Positions 1 through 6,052 of a stretch of DNA of 9,479 nucleotides are shown piece by piece. The stretch covers positions 1 through 9,479 of the forward strand of contig JAJRVB010000105.1 in assembly GCA_024277515.1 (NCBI GenBank), read 5' to 3'. This stretch comes from Nitrospirota bacterium (GTDB taxonomy: Bacteria > Nitrospirota > Thermodesulfovibrionia > UBA6902). Every line of letters begins with the position of its first letter. Within the stretch, counting starts at the first letter, position 1. Position numbers and translations under genes: made by a program. The notes beneath the pieces are model-generated. The model made no database searches, was not told where the DNA came from, and was given only the letters and a program-made list of their open reading frames with translations.

Positions 1-363
1 ATCGTCCTGCATGGCCTGGACCTGAACATCGGGATTGAAATTCAGCTCCCTCCTGATTTCGAGTCTTCCTGTATTTATTTCACGCAGCCGTAACTGTATG
101 ATGCGCAGGGCGCTTCTATAGACGGATATCGCCCTGTCCGGGTCATTATTATAAGAATAGGCATCGCCGAGACTCGAATATACGTCGAAATAATAAAAAA
201 TGTCCCCTTTTTCATTGGCCGCTTTTTCGAGAGCTGATGCGGCCTTACTGTAGTTATGTCTGTCGAGGTAATACTTCCCTCTCTCAAGCGGTGTCATGGC
301 AAGGGTGCAGCCGGTAATCAGGAAGGTGATAATTATTGACAGACTTAGAAGCCTTCTGCCCAT
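1..363 (-). CDS. Putative TPR-like lipoprotein, 3' part cut off by the window edge
   Basis: An open frame of 121 codons starts at ATG 361-363 and runs off the left edge without a stop. The N-terminus is a lipoprotein signal: two arginines, a hydrophobic stretch at residues 5-17, then I-T-G-C with the lipid-modified cysteine at residue 19. The protein is therefore expected to be a membrane-anchored, periplasm-facing lipoprotein. Residues 26-95 are helical, with Y/A/L spacing and phrases such as GKYYLDRHNYSKAASALEKA and SLGDAYSYNNDPDRAISVYR, which resemble tetratricopeptide repeats with their G-Y-A-D-A-Y pattern. An AAGGA ribosome site lies 6 nt before the ATG. It follows phoU on the same strand after about 115 bp, and a dispersed repeat separates them, so membership of the pho operon is doubtful. 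No specific function is recognisable. The lipobox is firm and the TPR call is moderate. Confidence 0.75.
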   Translation of the reverse strand, partial: MGRRLLSLSIIITFLITGCTLAMTPLERGKYYLDRHNYSKAASALEKAANEKGDIFYYFDVYSSLGDAYSYNNDPDRAISVYRSALRIIQLRLREINTGRLEIRRELNFNPDVQVQAMQDD

Positions 364-375
364 ATGTTATCCTTG

Positions 376-452
376 CTGTATTCCCCTCTTTGGTAAAGTC
401 GAGTCGACCCATCGATGAGACCCGATTCGGGAGGGGTTAGGGGAGATTTTTT
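376..452. repeat. Diverged copy of a dispersed palindromic intergenic repeat
   Basis: Positions 376-410 match the reverse complement of 5930-5964 at 31 of 35 bases by eye. The shared core reads CCCCTCTTTGG, one variable base, then AAAGTCGAGTCGA. To the right lie a small perfect palindrome (CCCGATTCGGG, 421-431) and a G-rich end (GGGAGGGGTTAGGGGAGAT). The outer CCCCT and AGGGG segments could pair, so on the minus strand the stretch may fold after phoU. No T-run follows the stem, so it is not a convincing intrinsic terminator. It looks like half of the element at 5906-5967 joined to a different right half. Confidence 0.6.
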
Positions 453-479
453 CAAAGAAATTATTCATGTTAATTATCC

Positions 480-1142
480 TCAGAACTGGTCAGGGAGCAT
501 GTGACGGATAATCTTGCCTTCCACCATATAGACGACCGTCTCTGCAATGTTTGTGGCATGGTCACCGATCCTCTCCAGATATTTTGATACATACGTTATT
601 TTCACGGCACGGGATGTGGTTGACGGGTCCTGAGTCATAATGAGCATCAAATCTTTCCATACGGTTTCATTCAGGTCATCAACGGAATCATCCCGCATGA
701 TCACGTCCTTTGCAAGTGTAACATCTTCATTAACAAATGCATCAATCGTGTCACGCACCATGCCCTGCACGATCCGTGACATCCGCGGGATGTCAACGTA
801 CGGCTTCAGCTCGGGTTCCAGGTTCAGTTCCATGGCACGCTCCGCAATATTGACGGCATTGTCCCCGATCCTCTCAAGGTCGGTGGTGATCTTCATTGCT
901 GTGGTGATCAGCCTGAGGTCTTTTCCCATGGGCTGTTTCAGGGCAAGCAGCCGTATGCATTCTTCGTCGATCGCTACGTCAAAGGCATTTATCTGATGGT
1001 CTTCCCTTATTACTTTTTCTGCTACGTTTGCTTTCCTTGCCACAAGTGATTCCACAGAACTCTTAATGGCGGCTTCCACAAGGGCCGCCATTTTGAGCAG
1101 TAGTTCATTCAGATTAGTCAATTCTTCGCTTCGTACGGTCAT
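480..1142 (-). CDS. phoU: Phosphate transport regulator PhoU
   Basis: This is a 220-residue protein, the usual length for PhoU. PhoU couples the Pst transporter to the kinase PhoR: when phosphate is plentiful it keeps the Pho response off and restrains uptake. It is cytoplasmic and acts at the membrane beside PstB and PhoR. The sequence shows the two tandem three-helix PhoU domains. Each carries the signature that forms the metal-cluster site: ERIGDNAVNIAE at residues 90-101 and ERIGDHATNIAE at 190-201. The ATG at 1140-1142 has an AGGGGG ribosome site 6 nt upstream. It is the last pst gene, about 110 bp after pstB, a wider gap than between the transporter genes. A repeat cluster sits in that gap, so phoU may be partly uncoupled from them. 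The identification is firm. Confidence 0.97.
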   Translation of the reverse strand: MTVRSEELTNLNELLLKMAALVEAAIKSSVESLVARKANVAEKVIREDHQINAFDVAIDEECIRLLALKQPMGKDLRLITTAMKITTDLERIGDNAVNIAERAMELNLEPELKPYVDIPRMSRIVQGMVRDTIDAFVNEDVTLAKDVIMRDDSVDDLNETVWKDLMLIMTQDPSTTSRAVKITYVSKYLERIGDHATNIAETVVYMVEGKIIRHMLPDQF

Positions 1143-1158
1143 TAGTTTCCCCCTGAAG

Positions 1159-1214
1159 CCGTGATCCGTGGTCGGTAAAAAAACGGAACACGGGACCCGG
1201 TAAACGGAGCACGG
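1159..1214. repeat. Short repeat cluster in the pstB-phoU gap
   Basis: Three copies of an 11-base unit, ACGGA-N-CACGG, lie here. Two are direct, at 1183-1193 and 1204-1214, with a 21-base period. One is inverted, at 1159-1169 (CCGTGATCCGT). The inverted and first direct copies can pair as an 11-bp stem with a single central mismatch and a 13-nt loop containing a T-run on the minus strand. The structure lies in the pstB-phoU mRNA just before the phoU ribosome site. It may be an intergenic palindrome of a dispersed family or an mRNA processing or attenuation site. Confidence 0.6.
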
Positions 1215-1250
1215 TTTTCTATGTTAATATAACTCATGTAAGCCCCCTTT

Positions 1251-2069
1251 TTATCCATAACGCCCGGTGATATAGTCCTGTGTCAACTTATGTTCGGGAT
1301 TCACAAATATAGTGTTCGTATCATCTACTTCAACGAGATTGCCCAGGTGGAAAAATGCCGTGCGCTGTGATACACGAGCGGCCTGCTGCATGGAGTGAGT
1401 AACGATAATAATTGTGAAGTTCCGCCTCAGCTCATCGATCAGTTCCTCGATCTTTGCCGTTGCGATGGGGTCAAGGGCTGAACAGGGCTCATCCATCAGG
1501 ATCACCTCCGGCTGGACCGAAATGGCACGGGCAATGCATAGCCTCTGCTGCTGGCCCCCGGACAGTCCTGTCCCTGGATGGTCAAGCTGGTCTTTGACTT
1601 CACTGAATAGGCCCGCCTTTTCAAGGCTTGTAATGACTATCTCGTCGAGTTCGGACTTGTTTCGGGCAAGCCCGTGGATCCGGGGCCCGTATGCCACATT
1701 CTCGAATATTGACTTTGGAAAAGGGTTCGGCTTCTGAAACACCATCCCGATACGCGCGCGCAGCAAGACAGGGTCCACATTCCTGTCGTAAATGTCTTCC
1801 CTGTCCAGGGTAATTTCACCTTCGACCCTGCATGACTTGATTGTATCATTCATCCGGTTGATACACCGGAGAAAGGTGGACTTGCCGCACCCCGAGGGAC
1901 CGATAAAAGCCGTTACCTCCTGTTCCGCAATATCAACGCTCACTTCTCTGATGGCCCTCTTTTCGCCGTAATAAACATTTACATTACGGCAGGATATCTT
2001 GACGCGCTCGTCATCCGCCAGCAGGGGCTTGCCGATTGTCCTGACGATATCGTCCCGTGATCTTACCAT
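1251..2069 (-). CDS. pstB: Phosphate ABC transporter ATP-binding protein PstB
   Basis: PstB is the cytoplasmic ATPase that powers phosphate import through PstC-PstA. From the ATG used here the protein has 272 residues, against about 257 in E. coli, with a short N-terminal extension. The ABC elements appear in order: Walker A GPSGCGKST (57-65), Q-loop VFQKPNPFP (Q112), signature LSGGQQQR (from 169), Walker B VILMDEP with D-loop SALD (189-200), and the H-loop histidine in THSMQQ (225). The phrase FQKPNPFPKSI is typical of PstB. The start is uncertain. ATG 2067-2069 is 7 nt after the pstA stop, and GGAGG lies 13 nt before it. A TTG at 2091-2093 would add 8 residues and overlap pstA by 17 bases, but its ribosome site is poorly spaced. 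Either way it is translationally linked to pstA. The function is firm. Confidence 0.96.
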   Translation of the reverse strand: MVRSRDDIVRTIGKPLLADDERVKISCRNVNVYYGEKRAIREVSVDIAEQEVTAFIGPSGCGKSTFLRCINRMNDTIKSCRVEGEITLDREDIYDRNVDPVLLRARIGMVFQKPNPFPKSIFENVAYGPRIHGLARNKSELDEIVITSLEKAGLFSEVKDQLDHPGTGLSGGQQQRLCIARAISVQPEVILMDEPCSALDPIATAKIEELIDELRRNFTIIIVTHSMQQAARVSQRTAFFHLGNLVEVDDTNTIFVNPEHKLTQDYITGRYG

Positions 2070-2076
2070 CTCCTTT

Positions 2077-3366
2077 TTACCACCTCCGCTCAAACCTCTT
2101 ACGCAGAATCACCGCCGCAGCGTTCATGATTAACAGGAATGCCAGCAGTATCATGATGGCAGCGGATGTACGTTCCATAAATGCCCTTTCAGGACTGTCG
2201 GCCCAGAGATATATTTGTACCGGAAGTACGGTAGCCTTGTCAAATATACCGGCCGGGATATCAACGATAAAGGCGACCATGCCGATCATGAGCAGAGGGG
2301 CTGTCTCCCCCAGCGCTCTCGCCATTCCTATTATGGTGCCTGTGAGCATACCGGGAAGCGCGAGTGGCAGCACATGGTGCATCACGGCCTGCATTTTTGA
2401 TGCTCCCACGCCCAGGGCGCCTTCCCGGATTGAAGGCGGAACAGCCAGGAGTGAAGCACGGGAAGCAATGATTATGGTCGGCAGTGTCATGAATGTGAGG
2501 ACCAGCCCGCCAACGATCGGCGCTGACCGTGGCAGTCCGAAAAAATTAAGAAATACGGCGAGGCCGAGCAGACCGAACACGATTGAAGGCACAGCCGCAA
2601 GGTTATTGATGTTAACTTCGAGGATGTCAGTCCAGATATTTTTAGGTGCAAATTCCTCAAGATAGATTGCGGTTGCCACTCCGAGGGGGAACGACAGAAC
2701 CAGTGTCACAAACATGGTATAAAAAGAACCCACCGCTGCCCCCCATATACCTGCGAGTTCCGGTTCACGCGAGTCGCCGCTCGTAAAGAGGGTCCTGTTA
2801 AAACGCTTCTCAATCGCCCCGCCGGCACTCAACTCCTTGATCCATGCAAGCTTATAGTCCTTGATCCTGCCTCCCCCTTTTTCGCCGGCCTTTATGTGTC
2901 CCTTGACATACATGTCAATATCGTCGTCAGCAGGCATCCATACCGTCTTTGTTGAGCCGATAATCCCGGGATTGTTCATGACCATGTCCCTGAGCTGAAA
3001 CGAGGCACCTGAACTGACGAGAGAATAGAGGTCGCGTTTCTGCCGCCTTTTCCTCACATCCGGGAATTTTTTTCGCAATGACTTTTTTACAAGTCCTGCA
3101 AAATCCGCCTGAGAGAAGACTTCAGGGTCTCCGCTCCTCTCGGGATCTATTACTTCCTGATCAAAGTGTATGTCGAGACGGACAAATGTCTGCTGAAACG
3201 CGGAATAGCCTGATCCCACTATTGTGATAAACAGTATTGCCAGCATTGATAATGCGGTAAGAATGGCGGTGACGCCCGCGGCCCTGAACGCCTTTTCTTT
3301 TGCATAACGTATTTTCAGCCTTGACTTTATCAGGTTCAGCCGGGCTTCATGGTCCTGTTTATTCAT
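2077..3366 (-). CDS. pstA: Phosphate ABC transporter permease PstA (long form)
   Basis: PstA is one of the two inner-membrane permease subunits of the phosphate importer. At 429 residues it is much longer than the roughly 295 of E. coli PstA. The extra part is an N-terminal cytoplasmic helix (about 8-30), a membrane segment (31-52) and a periplasmic domain (about 55-205) of the DUF3333 type. The ordinary permease follows, with membrane segments near 210-235, 255-278, 283-305, 338-368 and 400-420. The EAA loop that contacts PstB is at about 313-341 (IREGALGVGASK then LPLALPGM). The ATG at 3364-3366 lies inside the end of pstC, with an 8-base overlap, and is preceded by GGGAGG at close spacing, a sign of translational coupling. 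The family call is firm; the role of the periplasmic domain is not known to me. Confidence 0.95.
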   Translation of the reverse strand: MNKQDHEARLNLIKSRLKIRYAKEKAFRAAGVTAILTALSMLAILFITIVGSGYSAFQQTFVRLDIHFDQEVIDPERSGDPEVFSQADFAGLVKKSLRKKFPDVRKRRQKRDLYSLVSSGASFQLRDMVMNNPGIIGSTKTVWMPADDDIDMYVKGHIKAGEKGGGRIKDYKLAWIKELSAGGAIEKRFNRTLFTSGDSREPELAGIWGAAVGSFYTMFVTLVLSFPLGVATAIYLEEFAPKNIWTDILEVNINNLAAVPSIVFGLLGLAVFLNFFGLPRSAPIVGGLVLTFMTLPTIIIASRASLLAVPPSIREGALGVGASKMQAVMHHVLPLALPGMLTGTIIGMARALGETAPLLMIGMVAFIVDIPAGIFDKATVLPVQIYLWADSPERAFMERTSAAIMILLAFLLIMNAAAVILRKRFERRW

Positions 3367-4747
3367 ACTCCTCCCTGTACCGCCTCACGACATACAACGC
3401 AATGACATTCAGGCATAGTGTGATGACAAACAGTACCAGGCCGAGCGCAAAGGCTGCGAGTGTCTTGGGGCTGTCGAATTCCTGGTCCCCGATCAGCAGG
3501 GTCACGATCTGTACGGTAAAGGTGGTGACCGCCTCGAAAGGATTTGCCGTAAGTTTTGCGGTGAGCCCGGCTGCCATGACCACGATCATTGTTTCACCGA
3601 CCGCCCTGGAGACCCCCAGGAGGATGCTCCCGACGATGCCCGGAAGGGCGGCCGGGAGTACTACCCTGACGACCGTCTCGGAACGGGTGGCCCCGATGCT
3701 CAGGGAGGCGTCACGGAGCTCCTGCGGAACGGCATTGATTACGTCGTCCGACAGAGAGGATATAAACGGTATGATCATGATGCCCATGACGAGACCCGCA
3801 GCAAGGGCGCTCTCTGAAGAGACATCTATGCCGAACCGGCCGCCCATCTCCCTTATAAAGGGGGCCACTGTGAGCGCCGCAAAAAAACCATACACAACCG
3901 TTGGAATGCCCGCAAGGATTTCGAGCAGGGGCTTGACCACTGTCCGTATCTTGTCTGACGCATACTCGGACATGTACACTGCTGACATCAGGCCTGTGGG
4001 CACTGCGACCAGCATGGCGATAAGCGATATCATAAGCGTTCCGGCTAACAGGGGGACTATTCCGAAAGAACCCGAGGCACCCACCTGGTCGGGACGGATG
4101 GCTATCTGGGGGCTCCATTTCAGACCGAAGAGAAAATCGGTAACCGGTATCTGGTTGAAAAAGCGTATTGACTCAAACAGGACCGACAGGACTATCCCTA
4201 TTGTGGTAACTATGGCAACAGCTGAACAGAGCAGCATCAGCGCCTGCATGGTGCGTTCCACTTTTATGCGGGCGCGCATATCCGGCCGAATATATCTCAT
4301 GCCCATTGCCAGACCGCCCGCGCAGACGGTCATCAATAATGCTGCAAGCGCAAGGAACCCGGTCCCTTTCAGCTGGTTGTAATGCCCTGCTGCAGCGAGC
4401 AGGAACTCATCCGGGGCATCGCTTACGATGATCCCTCCGGCAATATTTATGATGTCATTTAACACAAGGGAGAGCTGCTCCTGCGGCAGGGACTGAATTT
4501 CAGGAGGGAGCGCGGATATTACCAGGGACTCAATAGCTGAAGACTGGAGGGTAATCCAGAGGCCCAGAATAATTACCGCAGGCACGCTGCACCACAGGGC
4601 CACGTACATTCCATAGTGGCCCGGTAATGAGTGGAGCCTGCGGATTTCCTGCTTGACCAGCCTGGATGAACGCTGCCTGCCAAGGTAATAGCCAATCGCT
4701 GAAAGCAGGGTGATAAGTATTAATAAATATGCGTATTGCATAAGCAA
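3359..4747 (-). CDS. pstC: Phosphate ABC transporter permease PstC (long form)
   Basis: PstC is the partner permease of PstA in the phosphate channel. It has 462 residues against about 319 in E. coli. The N-terminal extension matches the DUF3708 type in character: a membrane segment at 5-22, the phrase RRLHSLPGHYGMYVALWCSV (36-55) leading into a second segment (45-68), a small periplasmic loop (69-127) and a third segment (128-150). The core permease begins near 167, and its EAA loop is at about 343-371 (ELRDASLSIGATRSETVV then LPAALPGI). The start chosen is TTG 4745-4747, because an AAGGA ribosome site lies 9 nt before it. The in-frame ATG at 4739-4741, two codons on, would have 15-nt spacing. 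It begins 22 nt after pstS and overlaps pstA by 8 bases. The family is firm; the exact start is open. Confidence 0.94.
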   Translation of the reverse strand: MLMQYAYLLILITLLSAIGYYLGRQRSSRLVKQEIRRLHSLPGHYGMYVALWCSVPAVIILGLWITLQSSAIESLVISALPPEIQSLPQEQLSLVLNDIINIAGGIIVSDAPDEFLLAAAGHYNQLKGTGFLALAALLMTVCAGGLAMGMRYIRPDMRARIKVERTMQALMLLCSAVAIVTTIGIVLSVLFESIRFFNQIPVTDFLFGLKWSPQIAIRPDQVGASGSFGIVPLLAGTLMISLIAMLVAVPTGLMSAVYMSEYASDKIRTVVKPLLEILAGIPTVVYGFFAALTVAPFIREMGGRFGIDVSSESALAAGLVMGIMIIPFISSLSDDVINAVPQELRDASLSIGATRSETVVRVVLPAALPGIVGSILLGVSRAVGETMIVVMAAGLTAKLTANPFEAVTTFTVQIVTLLIGDQEFDSPKTLAAFALGLVLFVITLCLNVIALYVVRRYREEYE

Positions 4748-4748
4748 A

Positions 4749-4761
4749 AAGGACTTTCCTT
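4749..4761 (-). promoter_or_regulatory. pstC ribosome site inside a small hairpin
   Basis: On the minus strand the bases read AAGGA-AAG-TCCTT. The first five are the only good Shine-Dalgarno sequence for pstC, and the last five can pair with them as a 5-bp stem with a 3-nt loop. Such a hairpin would partly hide the ribosome site, and ribosomes finishing pstS 9 nt upstream would open it. Together with a probable TTG start this would keep pstC output below that of pstS, which is needed in excess. The stem is short, so the effect may be small. Confidence 0.4.
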
Positions 4762-4769
4762 CTGTAATC

Positions 4770-5828
4770 CTACAGAACCAGGTTTGTAAGTTTTTTTCCG
4801 TCTCTGCGGAATTTCAGTCTTTCATCTTCGGGCATGGGGATGAGACCCTTGTCAATCAGGTAGCCTTCTTCTCCGGATGCCTTTTCACTCGTGAACTCCC
4901 TGATGAATTCTTTTATACCGGGGATCATCCCTGCATGCGCCCTCTTCACGTAAAAGTAAAGAGGTCTTGACACAGGATAGCTGCCGTCTGCGATATTCTC
5001 AAATGTGGGTTCCACACCGTCTACAATACTGCCCTGAATCCTGTCTTCGTTCTGGTCCAGGAATGAAAATCCGAAGATGCCGAATGCATCGGGATTGGCC
5101 TCGAGTTTCCGGATGATGAGAACGTCGTTTTCCCCCGCCTCTATATACGCGCCGTCTTCACGAACCGCATGGCAGATCGCCCTGTATTTTTTCCTGTCCT
5201 TTTTCTTCATCTCTTTTATCCATTTGAATGTCTTGCAGCCGCCCTCGAGCGCCAGCTCTGCAAAGGCGTCCCGTGTCCCTGATGTTGGAGGAGGACCAAG
5301 GACTTCTATCCTGATGTCCGGGAAGGCGGGATTGACGTCCTTCCAGGTCCTGTTCGGGTTCGGTTTGAGTGACTCGCCCACGCCGGATGGAATGTCTTTT
5401 GCCAGGGCGAGATAGAGCTCTCTGCGGCTGACCTTCATTCTCCGGGACTTCCTGGAATTCGCAATGACTATCCCGTCATAGCCGATCTTGATCTCTGTGA
5501 TATCTTTCACGCCATGTTTTGCGCAGTTACTCACTTCAGATTTCTTGATGCGGCGTGATGTGTTCACGATGTCCGGGTACGATATCCCTATGCCGGAGCA
5601 GAAGAGTTTCAGGCCACCGCCTGATCCTGTTGCCTCTACCTTGGGCGTTTTGAACTTTGTGGTCTTGCCGAACTGCTCGGCAACGACCGTTGCGAATGGA
5701 TAAACGGTTGAAGACCCGACAATGCTGATATAGTCGCGTCCGGCAGCCTCTGATGGCGCGCTGTATATGGAAACCAGAAGCGCTGCCGAGACGGCTGTTG
5801 CCATTAATATTTTAATGGTGTTTGTCAT
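4770..5828 (-). CDS. pstS: Periplasmic phosphate-binding protein PstS
   Basis: PstS captures phosphate in the periplasm and delivers it to PstC-PstA. The protein has 352 residues. Residues 1-29 form a classical signal peptide: a lysine near the start, a hydrophobic core (ILMATAVSAALLVSIYSA) and likely cleavage around SEA-A. There is no lipobox, so the mature protein should be soluble. Ligand-site motifs are present: IVGSSTVYPF (36-45), the glycine-rich TGSGGGLKLFC (67-77), the TSRRIKKSE segment (90-98) and PTSGTRDAF (181-189), which contribute the serine, threonine, arginine and aspartate contacts known in PstS. Four cysteines (77, 102, 198, 219) could form disulfides. The ATG at 5826-5828 follows a strong AAGGAGG at 10-nt spacing. 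It is the first gene of the pst operon, directly below the Pho box promoter, and ends in TAG. Confidence 0.95.
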   Translation of the reverse strand: MTNTIKILMATAVSAALLVSIYSAPSEAAGRDYISIVGSSTVYPFATVVAEQFGKTTKFKTPKVEATGSGGGLKLFCSGIGISYPDIVNTSRRIKKSEVSNCAKHGVKDITEIKIGYDGIVIANSRKSRRMKVSRRELYLALAKDIPSGVGESLKPNPNRTWKDVNPAFPDIRIEVLGPPPTSGTRDAFAELALEGGCKTFKWIKEMKKKDRKKYRAICHAVREDGAYIEAGENDVLIIRKLEANPDAFGIFGFSFLDQNEDRIQGSIVDGVEPTFENIADGSYPVSRPLYFYVKRAHAGMIPGIKEFIREFTSEKASGEEGYLIDKGLIPMPEDERLKFRRDGKKLTNLVL

Positions 5829-5838
5829 ACTGATAAAA

Positions 5839-5845
5839 CCTCCTT
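5839..5845 (-). promoter_or_regulatory. Strong ribosome binding site of pstS
   Basis: AAGGAGG on the minus strand is a near-perfect Shine-Dalgarno sequence 10 nt before the pstS ATG. It is the strongest such site in the operon, consistent with the need for many binding-protein copies per transporter. Confidence 0.75.
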
Positions 5846-5868
5846 TTATGAAGAAATGAAATTGAATA

Positions 5869-5887
5869 CCCCGTTTTGTAAACGGGG
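5869..5887 (-). promoter_or_regulatory. Perfect hairpin in the pstS leader
   Basis: CCCCGTTT and AAACGGGG form an 8-bp perfect stem around a 3-nt loop, about 40 nt before the pstS start and 23 nt before its ribosome site. No T-run follows on either strand, so it is not an intrinsic terminator. In the leader mRNA it could act as a stability element, or as part of a larger fold with the repeat just upstream. The structure is plain in the sequence; the function is inference. Confidence 0.6.
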
Positions 5888-5905
5888 ATGAAAAGTTTTC
5901 CTTTC

Positions 5906-5967
5906 AAGTCTCCCCCTTTGGAAAAGGTCGGTTCGACTCGACTTTGCCAAAGAGGGGGACACAGACT
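5906..5967. repeat. Dispersed palindromic repeat, full-length copy, in the pstS leader
   Basis: The ends are inverted: AGTCT-CCCCC-TTTGG on the left (5907-5921) and CCAAA-GAGGGGG-ACAC-AGACT on the right (5947-5967). The roughly 25-base centre is rich in TCGA-type words (GGTCGGTTCGACTCGAC). The right half recurs inverted at 376-410 and the left half recurs at 9141-9162, so this is one of at least three family members in the window. It lies between the predicted transcription start (about 5981) and the pstS gene, so it should be transcribed and fold as a long stem. Size and form resemble REP or MITE-like intergenic palindromes. Confidence 0.7.
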
Positions 5968-5987
5968 GACTATTTAGAGTTGAGTAT

Positions 5988-6021
5988 ATTATAAATATGA
6001 AATGTTACAGGAATATTACAG
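5988..6021 (-). promoter_or_regulatory. PhoB-dependent promoter of pstS (Pho box and -10)
   Basis: On the minus strand 6021-6004 reads CTGTAAT-ATTC-CTGTAAC. These are two 7-base PhoB half-sites with a 4-base spacer, giving the 11-bp period of the known Pho box (consensus CTGTCAT-N4-CTGTCAC). Ten bases downstream is TATAAT (5993-5988), a perfect -10 box. No -35 box is apparent, as expected where PhoB recruits sigma-70 in its place. Transcription should start near 5981 and leave a leader of about 150 nt. The box begins 31 bp after the phoR stop. Architecture and position, directly before pstS, make this a strong call. Confidence 0.85.
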
Positions 6022-6052
6022 GTGCATTAAATGTGTGGTTAGCTTTGCGGAC

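Noticed and set aside
2057..2665. A 202-codon plus-strand open frame opposite pstA
   Set aside because: It lies within the conserved PstA permease core on the other strand; no ribosome site or protein-family features support it.
3300..4382. A 360-codon open frame on the plus strand opposite pstC
   Set aside because: It is antisense to a gene with clear permease motifs. The translation is rich in Ser, Thr, Arg and Pro with no family resemblance, typical of a shadow frame.
5869..5967. CRISPR-like or intrinsic-terminator reading of the hairpins in the pstS leader
   Set aside because: There are no regularly spaced direct repeats, and neither stem is followed by a T-run on the transcribed strand.
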